Assembly (NCBI RefSeq): GCF_000378185.1
Contig: NZ_KB899377.1
Span: 186,001-250,000, forward strand
Source: Salinimonas chungwhensis DSM 16280
GTDB lineage: Bacteria; Pseudomonadota; Gammaproteobacteria; Enterobacterales; Alteromonadaceae
Direction: 5' to 3'
Length of the DNA stretch: 64,000 bases
Part shown: positions 18,696 through 28,052 of the stretch, piece after piece
How positions within the stretch are numbered: the first letter of the stretch is position 1
Layout: each line of letters begins with the position of its first letter
Program-made: the position numbers and the translations under genes
Notes under the pieces: generated by a model
Told to the model about the DNA's origin: nothing
Seen by the model: the letters and a program-made list of their open reading frames with translations, nothing else
The model's database searches: none

Positions 18696-19802
18696 CTAGC
18701 GTTCGTCTGAGGGCGCGTAGCGCTGTAGCCAGTGCGCGTAAGGTGCCGGCATCACCCAGGACGGCTCATCGACGCCCAGTTTTTTGGCAGCAAAATACGC
18801 CCAGTGGGGATTGGTCAAATGCATGCGACCTACCATTACGATATCAAGCTGGCCGTTCTTCACCGTATCATTAGCCAGCTCCGGGGTGTCTACGCCCCAG
18901 GCGGTGGCCACCGGGATCTCCGCTTCCCGGCGTACTTTCTCTGCTACCGGCGCCAAAAATGCAGGGCCCCATGGTATATCCGCATCAGGGGTATTGAAGC
19001 CTATGCTGACACTGACAAAATCCGCTCCGGCGGCTTTGAACTGCTTTATCAGAGCAATAGATTCAGCCTGGGTTTTCTCATCATTTCCATCATATTCAAC
19101 AACGCCGAAACGAATTGTGAGAGGCAGATTTTGCGGCCATACCTCGCGTACTGCTGCTAATGTTTCAAGCAGAAAACGACCCCGGCCCTGGGCGTCACCA
19201 CCGTATTCGTCAGTACGGCTATTCGCATGGGGTGAGAAAAAGCTCTGGGCCAGATAGCCGTGGGCAAAATGCAGCTCCAGCCACTGGAAACCGGCATCCA
19301 GAGCACGTTTTGCGCCGCTAACAAAATCCGCCTTTACCCGCTCGATATCCGCTTTTGTCATGGCGGCAGGCGTCCGCGGCAAGTTAGCGCCAAAGGCTTG
19401 TGCCGAAGGACCAATGGGCTGCCAGCCTTTGGGGTCATCTGCTGCAATATGATCATCGCCGTTCCACGGACTATTTGCCGAGGCTTTACGGCCTGCATGG
19501 GCAAGCTGAATACCAGCTACTGCGCCCTGATCTTTAATGCGCTGCGCAACATTCGCTAATCCTTCGACATGCTCTTCTTTCCAGATGCCCAGATCTTCAG
19601 GAGAAATCCGGCCCTCTGGGGATACCGCAGTGGCTTCAACAATTACCAAACCGGCGCCGCCACGGGCAAATGATTGATAGTTAGCTTCATGCCACTGGTT
19701 TACAAAACCATCTTCCGCGCTGTACTGGCACATTGGCGGCACCGCAATACGGTTGCGCAGGGTGATATCTTTTAGGGTAAATGTGTCAAACAAAGCTGAC
19801 AT
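18696..19802 (-). CDS. NADH:flavin oxidoreductase, YqjM-type old yellow enzyme
   Basis: A 368-residue FMN-dependent TIM-barrel ene-reductase. The start is family-typical (MSALFDTFTLKDITLRNRI). The Cys in PPMCQYSAEDG is the redox-tuning cysteine of the thermophilic-like (YqjM) class. QLAHAGRKAS and the HFAHGYL segment hold the substrate-binding histidines. The enzyme reduces activated C=C bonds with NAD(P)H; the natural substrate is unknown. It diverges from the LysR gene at 19973. Confidence 0.92.
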   Translation of the reverse strand: MSALFDTFTLKDITLRNRIAVPPMCQYSAEDGFVNQWHEANYQSFARGGAGLVIVEATAVSPEGRISPEDLGIWKEEHVEGLANVAQRIKDQGAVAGIQLAHAGRKASANSPWNGDDHIAADDPKGWQPIGPSAQAFGANLPRTPAAMTKADIERVKADFVSGAKRALDAGFQWLELHFAHGYLAQSFFSPHANSRTDEYGGDAQGRGRFLLETLAAVREVWPQNLPLTIRFGVVEYDGNDEKTQAESIALIKQFKAAGADFVSVSIGFNTPDADIPWGPAFLAPVAEKVRREAEIPVATAWGVDTPELANDTVKNGQLDIVMVGRMHLTNPHWAYFAAKKLGVDEPSWVMPAPYAHWLQRYAPSDER

Positions 19803-19972
19803 TACTGTTATTCCTTCTTTGGCGTTATTTGCAGGTACCTGTCAGGCCGTTCGTGGTAGGCGTGTCGGTCCCGTTGAATTAGGTCAGCAGGGCGAACCTT
19901 GCTATACAGATATAAAATAGGGATGATATTGAATATAAAAAATGAATGTTTTAAATAATTGTCTTTCAATAT

Positions 19973-20905
19973 ATGAATATCGCATCTAAAGATTTTAATC
20001 TGCTGGTTCTGTTTACCATTTTGTATGAAGAGCGAAGTCTCAGTCGCTCTTCAGTGCGCATGAATCTAAGCCAGCCTGCCTTGAGCCATAAGCTGAAAAA
20101 GTTGCGGCAAGAATTCGATGACCCTCTATTTGTGCGCTCTGGGCACGGGTTAGCTCCCACACCAAAAGCGGATGTGATGGCGCAGGAAGTTTGTACGCTG
20201 GTTAAATCCCTGGAAGGCTTTTACGTTCGAAGTAGTGAGGAAAATATTGCCGGGCGCACTGATACTATTCGTTTGTATTCCACAGACTTTATAGAATTTA
20301 TGCTTTTACCGGACCTTATCCGGCGGATGCAGCAAAAGGCGCCAGGGGTGCGGATTGTTACTCGTAATACCACTGGCGAGTTTCCGCTGAAGGCGCTGGA
20401 AAACGGCGACTGCGACATTGCCATCGCCGGTTTTTTTGACAATCTGCCTAATCACTTTTACCGACAGGCGCTATCTTCATTTGAGTTTGCTGTTTTAAGT
20501 GATCGTCAAAACCCGTATTGGGGAGCGGCCCAGTCCCTGAAAAATTTTATCCGTTGTAAACATGTGGTGACAACATTAAATGGTGACCTGAAAGGCGTCA
20601 TGGATAAGGCTTTGGATAAAGTGGGGGCGCAGCGAGAGGTCATCGCCGGGGCCTCAAGCTTTTTAACGCTGCCCTATGTTATCAGGTCTACCGATTTGCT
20701 ACTGACTTGCCTGGCGCCCATTGCCGCACACATATGCCAAGTAGAGCCGGCACTGGCGATGCACACCCCACCGGTAGAGACCCCGCCGGTGACCATTGAG
20801 CAGGTCTGGCATCCGCGTACCCATGAAGATCCGTTACGGTGTCTGGTAAGAAGCGAAATAAAAGCGATTCTGGCGGATTATGCTATAACGACGACAGATT
20901 TATGA
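19973..20905 (+). CDS. LysR-family transcriptional regulator
   Basis: A 310-residue LysR protein with helix-turn-helix RSSVRMNLSQPALSHKLKKL and the FVRSGHGLAPTPKA segment that closes the DNA-binding domain. A NodD/SyrM-like architecture is possible from the N-terminal FNLLVLFTILYEERSLS. The 170-base AT-rich gap to the divergent OYE gene makes that gene the likely target. It converges on the serine hydrolase gene with 21 bases between stops. Confidence 0.9.
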   Translation: MNIASKDFNLLVLFTILYEERSLSRSSVRMNLSQPALSHKLKKLRQEFDDPLFVRSGHGLAPTPKADVMAQEVCTLVKSLEGFYVRSSEENIAGRTDTIRLYSTDFIEFMLLPDLIRRMQQKAPGVRIVTRNTTGEFPLKALENGDCDIAIAGFFDNLPNHFYRQALSSFEFAVLSDRQNPYWGAAQSLKNFIRCKHVVTTLNGDLKGVMDKALDKVGAQREVIAGASSFLTLPYVIRSTDLLLTCLAPIAAHICQVEPALAMHTPPVETPPVTIEQVWHPRTHEDPLRCLVRSEIKAILADYAITTTDL

Positions 20906-20926
20906 AAACCGAAGTTACAGGGCTCA

Positions 20927-22402
20927 CTATCGCTGCCGCTGCTTGATGGCAGCCAGTTTGGCTTTTGCGTTATCGCACCAGTAGCATCGTTGCGCCGGTG
21001 CCATAACCAATGCATTGACAAAACATCGCTTAGCATCTTCAAATTTATTCGCCGCCAGGTAAGCCTCTCCCAGGCTATCCCACAAATTTCCATCGTTCTC
21101 AAATAAGGTGACATTTAATGATAACAACGCAATCGCGCGTTCAACCTGGTTAACATCCAGCAGCGCAAGGCCTGCGCGATTAAGCACATAGCGTTCCTGA
21201 AGCTGGGTTTCAAAACGGCTTTTAATACGTCGCTGTAAGGTTTCAGACGGACCGGTGAATGCTACCGCCACGCGCAGTATTTCGGTAACCGGCCCGGCTG
21301 CAAAAGTTGGCGGATTAAATACATGGTCAAACAGCATGAGCTCAATATTTTCACTGACACTCGGCGTATCCTGCACCATGGCATTAGAGGCGTAAATGAT
21401 TACCAGGTCTTCATTTTTTAACCAGCGTAGATCGAAATAATAAACTCCATTTGAGCCATTATGGCCGACCATTTTGGTGTCTTTGGGCGAATCGAATACA
21501 CTCCAGCCATACCCATAGGCAATATTATTATCAGGCCGCTGTTTAACATAAGCCTTTGTCAGCTTGTCAATCTGCTCGGTATCCAGAATCACGTTGTTAC
21601 GCAGCGCTAAATACCAGCTATACATGTCATCCAGAGAAGATATTAAACCGCCATTACCTTTTAGACTCCAGGCCACCTGGTTATCATGACGATAGCGCGA
21701 AAGCGTGGTAGCTACCGGCACCACACCCTCACGATAGCCAATGGCGGTGTCCTGGTCAGCAATGTTATTTTGCAGGTATCCGGTTTGCTGCATGTTTGCC
21801 GGTTGAAAAAGTCGCTGCTGCAAAAATGTCTCGTAGGGCTGTCCTGAGGCAAGTTCAATGATTCTGGCCAGTAAACTATACCCTACATTGGAATAGTGAA
21901 ACGTTTCACCTGGTTTTTCCAGCAGATCCATCTTCATAACCCGGTTAAAAAAGGCATCTCTTTCAACGTGGGTAAAGTCGTCGATACCCACGCCGCCAGG
22001 TAATCCGGCGGTATGGGTGAGCAGCTGATGAACGGTAATACTCTGTTTATCTTGTGGCACAGAGGGGAAATAGCGGGCGAGGGTATCCTTAACGCTTAGT
22101 TTTTCCTCCTTTTCCAATAACAGAATAGCCGCAGCGGTAAATTGCTTGGTTACCGAGCCAATATCGAACAGCGTTGCCGTAGTAATGGGTTTCTGAGATT
22201 CCCGATCCGCATCGCCGTAACCTTTTTTCAAAATTAGATTGTTGCCGTTTGCAATGAGCACAGCCCCTGAAAAACCATGCTCAATACTTCGGGTAAGATG
22301 ATTGTCGATACGCTCTATGGCCCATTTTGGCTGATCCTGTGCGATTACAGAAAAACCGGCGAAAAGAAGCAGGCTGATAAAAAATCGGAAAAGCAGCCTC
22401 AT
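20927..22402 (-). CDS. Exported serine hydrolase (class C beta-lactamase fold) with TPR-like tail
   Basis: A 491-residue protein with a signal peptide ending near AQDQPKW. The penicillin-binding fold has the S83-V-T-K86 nucleophile motif, YSN (FHYSNVGYS) and a HNGSNG third motif. The C-terminal 130 residues look like TPR helices (WDSLGEAYLAANKFEDAKRCF). Such proteins include esterases and D-aminopeptidases; the substrate is unknown. It lies 62 bases after envZ on the same strand with no terminator between, so it may be the last gene of the ompR-envZ message. Confidence 0.85.
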   Translation of the reverse strand: MRLLFRFFISLLLFAGFSVIAQDQPKWAIERIDNHLTRSIEHGFSGAVLIANGNNLILKKGYGDADRESQKPITTATLFDIGSVTKQFTAAAILLLEKEEKLSVKDTLARYFPSVPQDKQSITVHQLLTHTAGLPGGVGIDDFTHVERDAFFNRVMKMDLLEKPGETFHYSNVGYSLLARIIELASGQPYETFLQQRLFQPANMQQTGYLQNNIADQDTAIGYREGVVPVATTLSRYRHDNQVAWSLKGNGGLISSLDDMYSWYLALRNNVILDTEQIDKLTKAYVKQRPDNNIAYGYGWSVFDSPKDTKMVGHNGSNGVYYFDLRWLKNEDLVIIYASNAMVQDTPSVSENIELMLFDHVFNPPTFAAGPVTEILRVAVAFTGPSETLQRRIKSRFETQLQERYVLNRAGLALLDVNQVERAIALLSLNVTLFENDGNLWDSLGEAYLAANKFEDAKRCFVNALVMAPAQRCYWCDNAKAKLAAIKQRQR

Positions 22403-22464
22403 AGATACATCCTTACATTAGGCAGTGACTTCAAGTATACCATAGCGTTGCCCCTGAAGATTTT

Positions 22465-23778
22465 CTAGGCAGGCAGCCAGAATTCAGCGATAAGACCTTT
22501 TTCAGGATGGTTTCGCAGCTCAATATCACCATGGTGACTACTGATAATCCGTCTTGAGATAGCAAGCCCAAGTCCTGACCCACTACTGCCGCGGGCTTTG
22601 TCACCCTGAATGAAAGGTGAGAAAACATTCTGCAAGTGCTCAGCTGGAATGCCCGGCCCAAAATCACGGACCCTACAATAGATGCGCTGTGCCTTTTTAT
22701 CGTGAAAACTCGTAATAGTGACTTTGTCACTACCGTACCTGAACGCATTTTCGATGAGATTATCCAGCACGCGCTTAATACCAACACGATCTAACGCGAT
22801 GGCTGGTAACTCGCCCAGTTTGAGAGTGATTTCGTGATTCTCTTCTACGTGTCTGGCGTCGGTGAGTTCATTAATTAATGCATTCAGGTTATCGTCTTCA
22901 TAGCTGGCTGAGGTATCAAGGCGCGCGTACTCAATGAATTGATCGATAATCGCATTCATGTCTTCAATATCATTAACAATGCCTTCACGGATCCATTCAT
23001 TATCTTCGGTAAGCATTTCCGAAGACAGACGTATTCGGGTCAGCGGTGTGCGTAAATCATGTGAGATACCGGCTGTCATAAGGGTGCGGTCATTCTCAAG
23101 CTGTCGAATCCCCTGATTCATACGATTAAACGCGCGGGTCACTTCTATAATTTCCGCGCTACCCTGTTCTTTTAAAGGCGGGGGGAAATGGCCTTTACCC
23201 ACCTCTAAGGCCGCTTTTTGTAAAGCATGTAAAGGGCGGTTGAGACGACGCACAAAAAGCCAGCCACCAACAACACTTAATATACCGATGACCATGAGGT
23301 AAATGGTGAGTGGTGAAATATCAGTACTTGCCCACCCCGACAGTGGAATCATTATCCACTTATCAGGTTGTGTTTTCAGCGCTATCCATACCTGATAAGA
23401 CTGTTCGCCCTGGGCATCCTCTGCCGGCGTGCTTACTCGCACATCCGCGGTTTGGTGCAACTGACTGGAAACCTGAACAGACATAAAGCGGTACGGCGTG
23501 GCTCCCGCCAGCCCCTTCTCTTCGGCCGCTGCAGTATCCAGTATCTGGATGCCGGTTTGTCGGGTAAATTCTATTTGCTTAAAGCGGTTGGCCGAAAGCA
23601 GATCCTGGGCCAGCATACTTTGAACCTGCGTAGCCAGCAGGCTGTTAATCTGTGCGGTGGTAGGGCGAATAAAGTAATAGGTAACCGAGAGATAGCTCAC
23701 AACCTGATTAATGAGCAACAGCATACCAATTAAAAGTACAGTCTGCCCGAAAGCGCTTTTGGGAAGTAACCGCATCAA
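22465..23778 (-). CDS. envZ: Osmosensor histidine kinase EnvZ
   Basis: A 437-residue inner-membrane sensor kinase. Two membrane helices (near residues 10-35 and 155-180) flank a periplasmic domain, followed by HAMP. The phosphorylated His lies in [16 protein letters not shown], near residue 240, and the ATP-binding N and G boxes ([25 protein letters not shown]) are intact. The N-terminus resembles E. coli EnvZ. It follows ompR by 15 bases; EnvZ phosphorylates and dephosphorylates OmpR in response to osmolarity. Confidence 0.93.
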   Translation of the reverse strand: MMRLLPKSAFGQTVLLIGMLLLINQVVSYLSVTYYFIRPTTAQINSLLATQVQSMLAQDLLSANRFKQIEFTRQTGIQILDTAAAEEKGLAGATPYRFMSVQVSSQLHQTADVRVSTPAEDAQGEQSYQVWIALKTQPDKWIMIPLSGWASTDISPLTIYLMVIGILSVVGGWLFVRRLNRPLHALQKAALEVGKGHFPPPLKEQGSAEIIEVTRAFNRMNQGIRQLENDRTLMTAGISHDLRTPLTRIRLSSEMLTEDNEWIREGIVNDIEDMNAIIDQFIEYARLDTSASYEDDNLNALINELTDARHVEENHEITLKLGELPAIALDRVGIKRVLDNLIENAFRYGSDKVTITSFHDKKAQRIYCRVRDFGPGIPAEHLQNVFSPFIQGDKARGSSGSGLGLAISRRIISSHHGDIELRNHPEKGLIAEFWLPA

Positions 23779-23793
23779 TACCCCACCAGACTA

Positions 23794-24516
23794 TTATTGC
23801 GCTTCACCATCGGGTACAAATACATAGCCCAGCCCCCATACCGTCTGAATATAACGTGGGTTGGCGGGATCTGCCTCCAGCATACGGCGTAAGCGCGAAA
23901 CCTGAACGTCAATGCTGCGTTCCAGGGCGCTGTAATCCCGGCCGCGGGCCAGATTCATCAACTTATCCCGGGACAATGGCTCGCGGGGATGGGTAACAAG
24001 TGATTTCAATACGGCAAACTCGCCGCTGGTGAGTGACAATGGCTTGCCGTTATCGCTCATCTCACGGGTCGCCAGATTCAGCTTGTAGCTGGCAAATTCA
24101 ACAATCTGCTCACCCTTTGACGGGGCACCGGGGGCGTCATGTACTTTTCTGCGTAACACTGCTTTGATTCGCGCCAGCAACTCGCGGGGGTTAAATGGTT
24201 TGGGCAGATAGTCATCGGCACCCATTTCCAGCCCGATGATACGGTCAACTTCTTCACCTTTTGCCGTAAGCATCACGATAGGCAGGTCGCTGTTACCCTG
24301 ACGCAAGCGGCGACAGACAGTCAGACCGTCTTCGCCAGGCAACATCAAATCCAATACCATCAGATGAAAATTTTCGCGCGCAAGCAAACGATTCATTTGT
24401 TCAGAATCTGCGGCGGTGCGCACCTGAAAACCCTGCTCTATCAAATAGCGCTCCAGCAATCCGCGCAAGCGCATATCATCATCAACAACAAGAATTTTTG
24501 ACGTTTCCTGACTCAT
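23794..24516 (-). CDS. ompR: Response regulator OmpR
   Basis: A 240-residue regulator: a receiver domain with acidic pocket D12-D13 and phospho-acceptor D56 (VLDLMLPGEDG), and a C-terminal winged helix ending in YIQTVWGLGYVFVPDG. It is encoded first in the ompR-envZ pair. In relatives it controls porins and other envelope genes. No gene in this window carries an obvious OmpR site that could be judged by eye. Confidence 0.95.
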   Translation of the reverse strand: MSQETSKILVVDDDMRLRGLLERYLIEQGFQVRTAADSEQMNRLLARENFHLMVLDLMLPGEDGLTVCRRLRQGNSDLPIVMLTAKGEEVDRIIGLEMGADDYLPKPFNPRELLARIKAVLRRKVHDAPGAPSKGEQIVEFASYKLNLATREMSDNGKPLSLTSGEFAVLKSLVTHPREPLSRDKLMNLARGRDYSALERSIDVQVSRLRRMLEADPANPRYIQTVWGLGYVFVPDGEAQ

Positions 24517-24676
24517 TATGGTTATCCTGAGTTTTTCTTAACTATACCCAGAACTTTGTGGCGACAAAAGCCTGGCGGCGCGCTTCTGTGATTTGGAATG
24601 TTACAAATGGTTTCAGTGTGGCTTTTCTAAGTAGCAATATGCTGGTATTAAAGGACAGTTGTTACAACGCAATGGG

Positions 24677-24695
24677 AGAAACGGGCACTTGCCCG
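24677..24695 (-). terminator. Weak terminator-like hairpin after prkB
   Basis: CGGGCA (24682-24687) pairs with TGCCCG (24690-24695) with a two-base loop. On the minus strand it is followed by a short TTTCTCCC tract, 10 bases beyond the prkB stop. Stem position fits the end of prkB, but the U-tract is poor. Confidence 0.4.
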
Positions 24696-24705
24696 GCGGG
24701 ACGGA

Positions 24706-25608
24706 TCAGTCATCACTTATCCAGTCCATTTGATGGCCGGCCCGGCGCTTTTTATCCAGAATATCTTCTATCAGCGGGGTCAGTATCAATTCCATAGCCA
24801 GTCCCATTTTACCGCCAGGCACTACCAGCGTGTTGATGCGCGACATAAAAGCGCCATCAATCATTTGCAGTAAATAAGGAAAGTTAACATTCTTCATTTC
24901 CCGGCGAAAACGCACTACCACAAAGCTTTCATCCTGCGAGGGAATTTCCCGGGCGCTGAAAGGATTAGAGGTATCCACGGTAGGTACCCGCTGAAAATTA
25001 ACATGGGTGCGGGAAAATTGCGGGGTAATGTAGTGAAAATAATCATCCAGGCCACGCACAATACTGCTCATTACCGCTTCGCGGGAATGGCCGCGATCAG
25101 TGGTATCACGTACGATTTTCTGGATCCATTCTAAGTTAACGATAGGCACCATGCCGACCAGCAGATCGACATGCTCGGCGACGTCATTTTCTTCTGTTTT
25201 GACACCGCCATGGAGTCCTTCATAAAACAATAGATCAGTATTTTCCGGTAGTGCCTGCCAGGGTGTAAATGTACCAGGCATCTGGTTGAACGGCACGGCA
25301 TCATCAAATGTATGCAAATATTGTCGAAACTGGCCCTGCCCGGACTGGCTGTATTCGTGAAACAACGATTCCAGCAAATCAAAATCGTTGGCTTTCGGAC
25401 CAAAGTAACTTATATGCCGCCCCTGTTCCTGCGCCTTGCGGATCTCGACTTCCATTTCCGGACGGGTGTATCGGTGAAAGCTATCGCCCCCGACTACTGC
25501 CGCATTGATCTTCAGATTTCTGAAGATATGACGGATGGCGTTGGTTGTGGTGGTCGTGCCAGCACCGGATGAACCTGTGATAGCTATAATTGGATGTTTT
25601 ACGGACAT
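24706..25608 (-). CDS. prkB: Phosphoribulokinase-like protein PrkB
   Basis: A 300-residue P-loop kinase with GSSGAGTTTTT at residues 12-22 and GGDSFHRY next to it. It matches the PrkB/YheE-type phosphoribulokinase found in many non-autotrophic gammaproteobacteria. No RuBisCO gene is present, so a Calvin-cycle role is unlikely; the physiological function is not established in this group. It stands alone, separated from purD by a terminator. Confidence 0.9.
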   Translation of the reverse strand: MSVKHPIIAITGSSGAGTTTTTNAIRHIFRNLKINAAVVGGDSFHRYTRPEMEVEIRKAQEQGRHISYFGPKANDFDLLESLFHEYSQSGQGQFRQYLHTFDDAVPFNQMPGTFTPWQALPENTDLLFYEGLHGGVKTEENDVAEHVDLLVGMVPIVNLEWIQKIVRDTTDRGHSREAVMSSIVRGLDDYFHYITPQFSRTHVNFQRVPTVDTSNPFSAREIPSQDESFVVVRFRREMKNVNFPYLLQMIDGAFMSRINTLVVPGGKMGLAMELILTPLIEDILDKKRRAGHQMDWISDD

Positions 25609-25692
25609 AGCGCTGATTCTGCATAAAGCCGGACACTAGTTATAAGCTGGCAGGTTCGAATAATCAAGAGGCGAGAGAGGGAAGTAACAAAA

Positions 25693-25734
25693 TGAAAACC
25701 GCAAGAGGAGCGCATCGCTTTACCCTCCGCGGTT
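25693..25734 (-). terminator. Terminator of the purD transcript
   Basis: AACCGC (25697-25702) pairs with GCGGTT (25729-25734), with GAGG and CCTC adding an inner stem. On the minus strand a TTTTCATTTTG tract follows, 44 bases past the purD stop. Confidence 0.75.
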
Positions 25735-25777
25735 GATTTAAATATTTAAAAAACAAAAAGAAAGTAAACTGACAGAT

Positions 25778-27070
25778 TTAGCCCGCTTTACTCTCACGTT
25801 CTATAGCGCGGTGGGCAATATCTGTACGGTAGTACATGTCCTGCCAGCCGATATGCTGAACCAGCGCGTAGGCATTTTGCTGCGCCTCAGTAACATTTGC
25901 GCCCAGTGCAGTGGCGCATAGCACGCGCCCGCCGCTGGTGACAATATCACCTTGTTTTAATGACGTTCCGGCATGAAAGACTTTGCCCTCCACTGCAGCA
26001 GCATCCTGTAAACCGGTAATCACATCACCTTTATTGTAATTGCCAGGATAACCGCCGGCCGCCAGCACCACGCCAACGGCAGCCTGTTCGTCAAACTCAA
26101 CAGACTGTTCGTCCAGCTTTTGCTCGCAGGCTGATAGGCATAATTCCACCAAATCAGATTGCAATCGCATCATTATAGGCTGGGTTTCCGGGTCGCCAAA
26201 GCGGCAGTTATATTCAATGACTTTGGGAGTGCCATCGGGCATGATCATAAGCCCGGCGTAAAGAAACCCTTTGTAGGGGTGCCCTTCGGCGGCCATGCCT
26301 TCAACTGTCGGAACAATAATCTCATCCATAACGCGCTGATGAATCTGGGCTGTTACCACTGGCGCGGGAGAGTAAGCGCCCATGCCACCGGTGTTGGGGC
26401 CCTTGTCGCCGTCAGCGGCACGTTTATGATCCTGGCTGGTAGCAAAAGGAAGAATATTCTGACCATCCACCATAACAATAAAAGAAGCTTCCTCACCTTC
26501 CAGAAACTCTTCGATTACCACGCGGCTCCCTGCTTCACCAAAGGCATTACCAGCCAGCATATCGCGAATGGCCGCTTCTGCATCTTCTTCGGTTTCTGCA
26601 ACGATAACACCTTTGCCAGCAGCCAAGCCATCGGCTTTGACCACAATAGGAGCGCCTTTTTCTTTCATGTAGGCAACCGCAGGTTCAACGTCAGTAAAGT
26701 TTTGATATTCTGCTGTAGGAATATGGTGCCGGGCGAGAAAGTCTTTGGTAAATGCTTTTGAGCCTTCCAGCTGCGCGGCAGCCTGGCTGGGACCAAAAAT
26801 TTTCTCGCCAGCTTTTTCGAACGCATCGACCACACCTGCTACCAGCGGCGCCTCGGGGCCAACAATGGTAAGCCCAACACTATTTTGCTGAACAAACGTT
26901 AGCAACGCATTAGTATCGGTCACCCCGATATCGACATTTTTCAGTTTAGGCTCAGAGGCTGTGCCGGCATTACCCGGAGCCAAAAAGACCGTCTCTACTG
27001 CTGATGACTGAGCAGCCTTCCAGGCCAGAGCATGTTCGCGGCCACCGCCGCCAATAACAAGTACGTTCAT
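25778..27070 (-). CDS. purD: Phosphoribosylamine-glycine ligase
   Basis: A 430-residue ATP-grasp enzyme that joins glycine to 5-phosphoribosylamine in purine synthesis. MNVLVIGGGGREHALAWK is the family start; the ATP-grasp core has IVVKADGLAAGKGVIV and YNCRFGDPETQ. It follows the exported methyltransferase gene by 16 bases and is last in the purH-purD group. Length is normal. Confidence 0.97.
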   Translation of the reverse strand: MNVLVIGGGGREHALAWKAAQSSAVETVFLAPGNAGTASEPKLKNVDIGVTDTNALLTFVQQNSVGLTIVGPEAPLVAGVVDAFEKAGEKIFGPSQAAAQLEGSKAFTKDFLARHHIPTAEYQNFTDVEPAVAYMKEKGAPIVVKADGLAAGKGVIVAETEEDAEAAIRDMLAGNAFGEAGSRVVIEEFLEGEEASFIVMVDGQNILPFATSQDHKRAADGDKGPNTGGMGAYSPAPVVTAQIHQRVMDEIIVPTVEGMAAEGHPYKGFLYAGLMIMPDGTPKVIEYNCRFGDPETQPIMMRLQSDLVELCLSACEQKLDEQSVEFDEQAAVGVVLAAGGYPGNYNKGDVITGLQDAAAVEGKVFHAGTSLKQGDIVTSGGRVLCATALGANVTEAQQNAYALVQHIGWQDMYYRTDIAHRAIERESKAG

Positions 27071-27086
27071 TACAGCGTTCCGTTAT

Positions 27087-27899
27087 CTATTCAGGTTTAA
27101 CAAATTTTAAGGTCATGCGATTACTTTCTCCAATCGCAAGATACTGCACTTGATCTTCTTCACCCAATGCCAGGGTTGGAGGCAATGTCCAGACACCTTT
27201 AGGGTGTTGCGCATCATCCATAGGATTAGCGTTCACATCACTTTGCGCTTCAAGCGTGAAACCGGCGGCTTTTGCCGCATCAACCACAAAGGATTGTTTC
27301 ACATAACCACTTTTTTCCATCATGGCGTCATCGGCAGACTCCGGCAGATGGTGATCCACTACCCCTAACACGCCGCCTGGTTTAAGCGCCTTGTAAAAGG
27401 TTTTAAAGGCCTGCTCAACCCCTTCCTGACCGCTGTTCATATACCAGTTATGTACATTGCGGAATGTCAATACCGCATCGGCACTGCCGGCTTCGGCAAT
27501 TTCCATTGCTTTACCCGGATGAAAGGCAGTAAGTTCGACACCACTGTATTTGCCGCCATCTTCCATCTGTTGTTTGAAGTTCTGTAATGATTTTTTGTAG
27601 TAATCACGGGTCTCTTCATCAACGTGAAAGTGTGCGGCTATTAATTTACCGTCAGGGCTGAGCATACTGCTAAGAATATCAGTATACCAACCACCGCCTG
27701 GCCAGATCTCAACCACTGTCATGTCAGGCTCTATTCCAAAAAAGCGCAGAGTTTGTTGAGGGTTACGGTATTCATCGCGGACTTTGGCAGCTGCTGTGCG
27801 ATGTTCAGATTTGACTGCGTCGCTCAGTTGGTCAGCCATGGCTGGCTGTGCTGAGAGAGCGAACAATGAGGCGGCAACTACGCGCAAGGTTGTTTTCAT
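27087..27899 (-). CDS. Exported class I SAM-dependent methyltransferase-like protein
   Basis: A 270-residue protein with a clear Sec signal peptide (SLFALSAQPAMA|DQ). Behind it is a Rossmann-like methyltransferase domain: VVEIWPGGGWYTDIL as motif I, and LKPGGVLGVVDHH as a later strand. This is the predicted-methyltransferase group of COG4798 type. A SAM-dependent enzyme in the periplasm is puzzling, because SAM is cytoplasmic; it may bind another ligand. It sits between purH and purD, 16 bases before purD, so it probably shares their message. Confidence 0.8.
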   Translation of the reverse strand: MKTTLRVVAASLFALSAQPAMADQLSDAVKSEHRTAAAKVRDEYRNPQQTLRFFGIEPDMTVVEIWPGGGWYTDILSSMLSPDGKLIAAHFHVDEETRDYYKKSLQNFKQQMEDGGKYSGVELTAFHPGKAMEIAEAGSADAVLTFRNVHNWYMNSGQEGVEQAFKTFYKALKPGGVLGVVDHHLPESADDAMMEKSGYVKQSFVVDAAKAAGFTLEAQSDVNANPMDDAQHPKGVWTLPPTLALGEEDQVQYLAIGESNRMTLKFVKPE

Positions 27900-28001
27900 G
27901 GATTTTCCTTAAATACATTTATTGTTAAGTGCCATGCCCGCCTGAACTGCCTGTAACGGACCAATCTAGAATAACCTACTCTGATGGTCAGGTAAAAGAC
28001 A

Positions 28002-28024
28002 GTAGTGGGCCCTACACCCACTAC
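28002..28024. other. Eight-base-pair hairpin between purH and the methyltransferase gene
   Basis: GTAGTGGG (28002-28009) pairs with CCCACTAC (28017-28024) around a seven-base loop, 29 bases after the purH stop. There is no proper U-tract. It could reduce read-through or stabilise the purH end. Confidence 0.45.
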
Positions 28025-28052
28025 GGCTGGCGCAGCATAAATGATTTAAGGC

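Noticed and set aside
24706..25608. Calvin-cycle phosphoribulokinase
   Set aside because: The PrkB-type kinase lacks any RuBisCO or carbon-fixation neighbour, so carbon fixation was not claimed.
26159..26761. 200-residue plus-strand open frame
   Set aside because: It lies wholly inside purD on the other strand, lacks any recognisable motif, and purD is certain.
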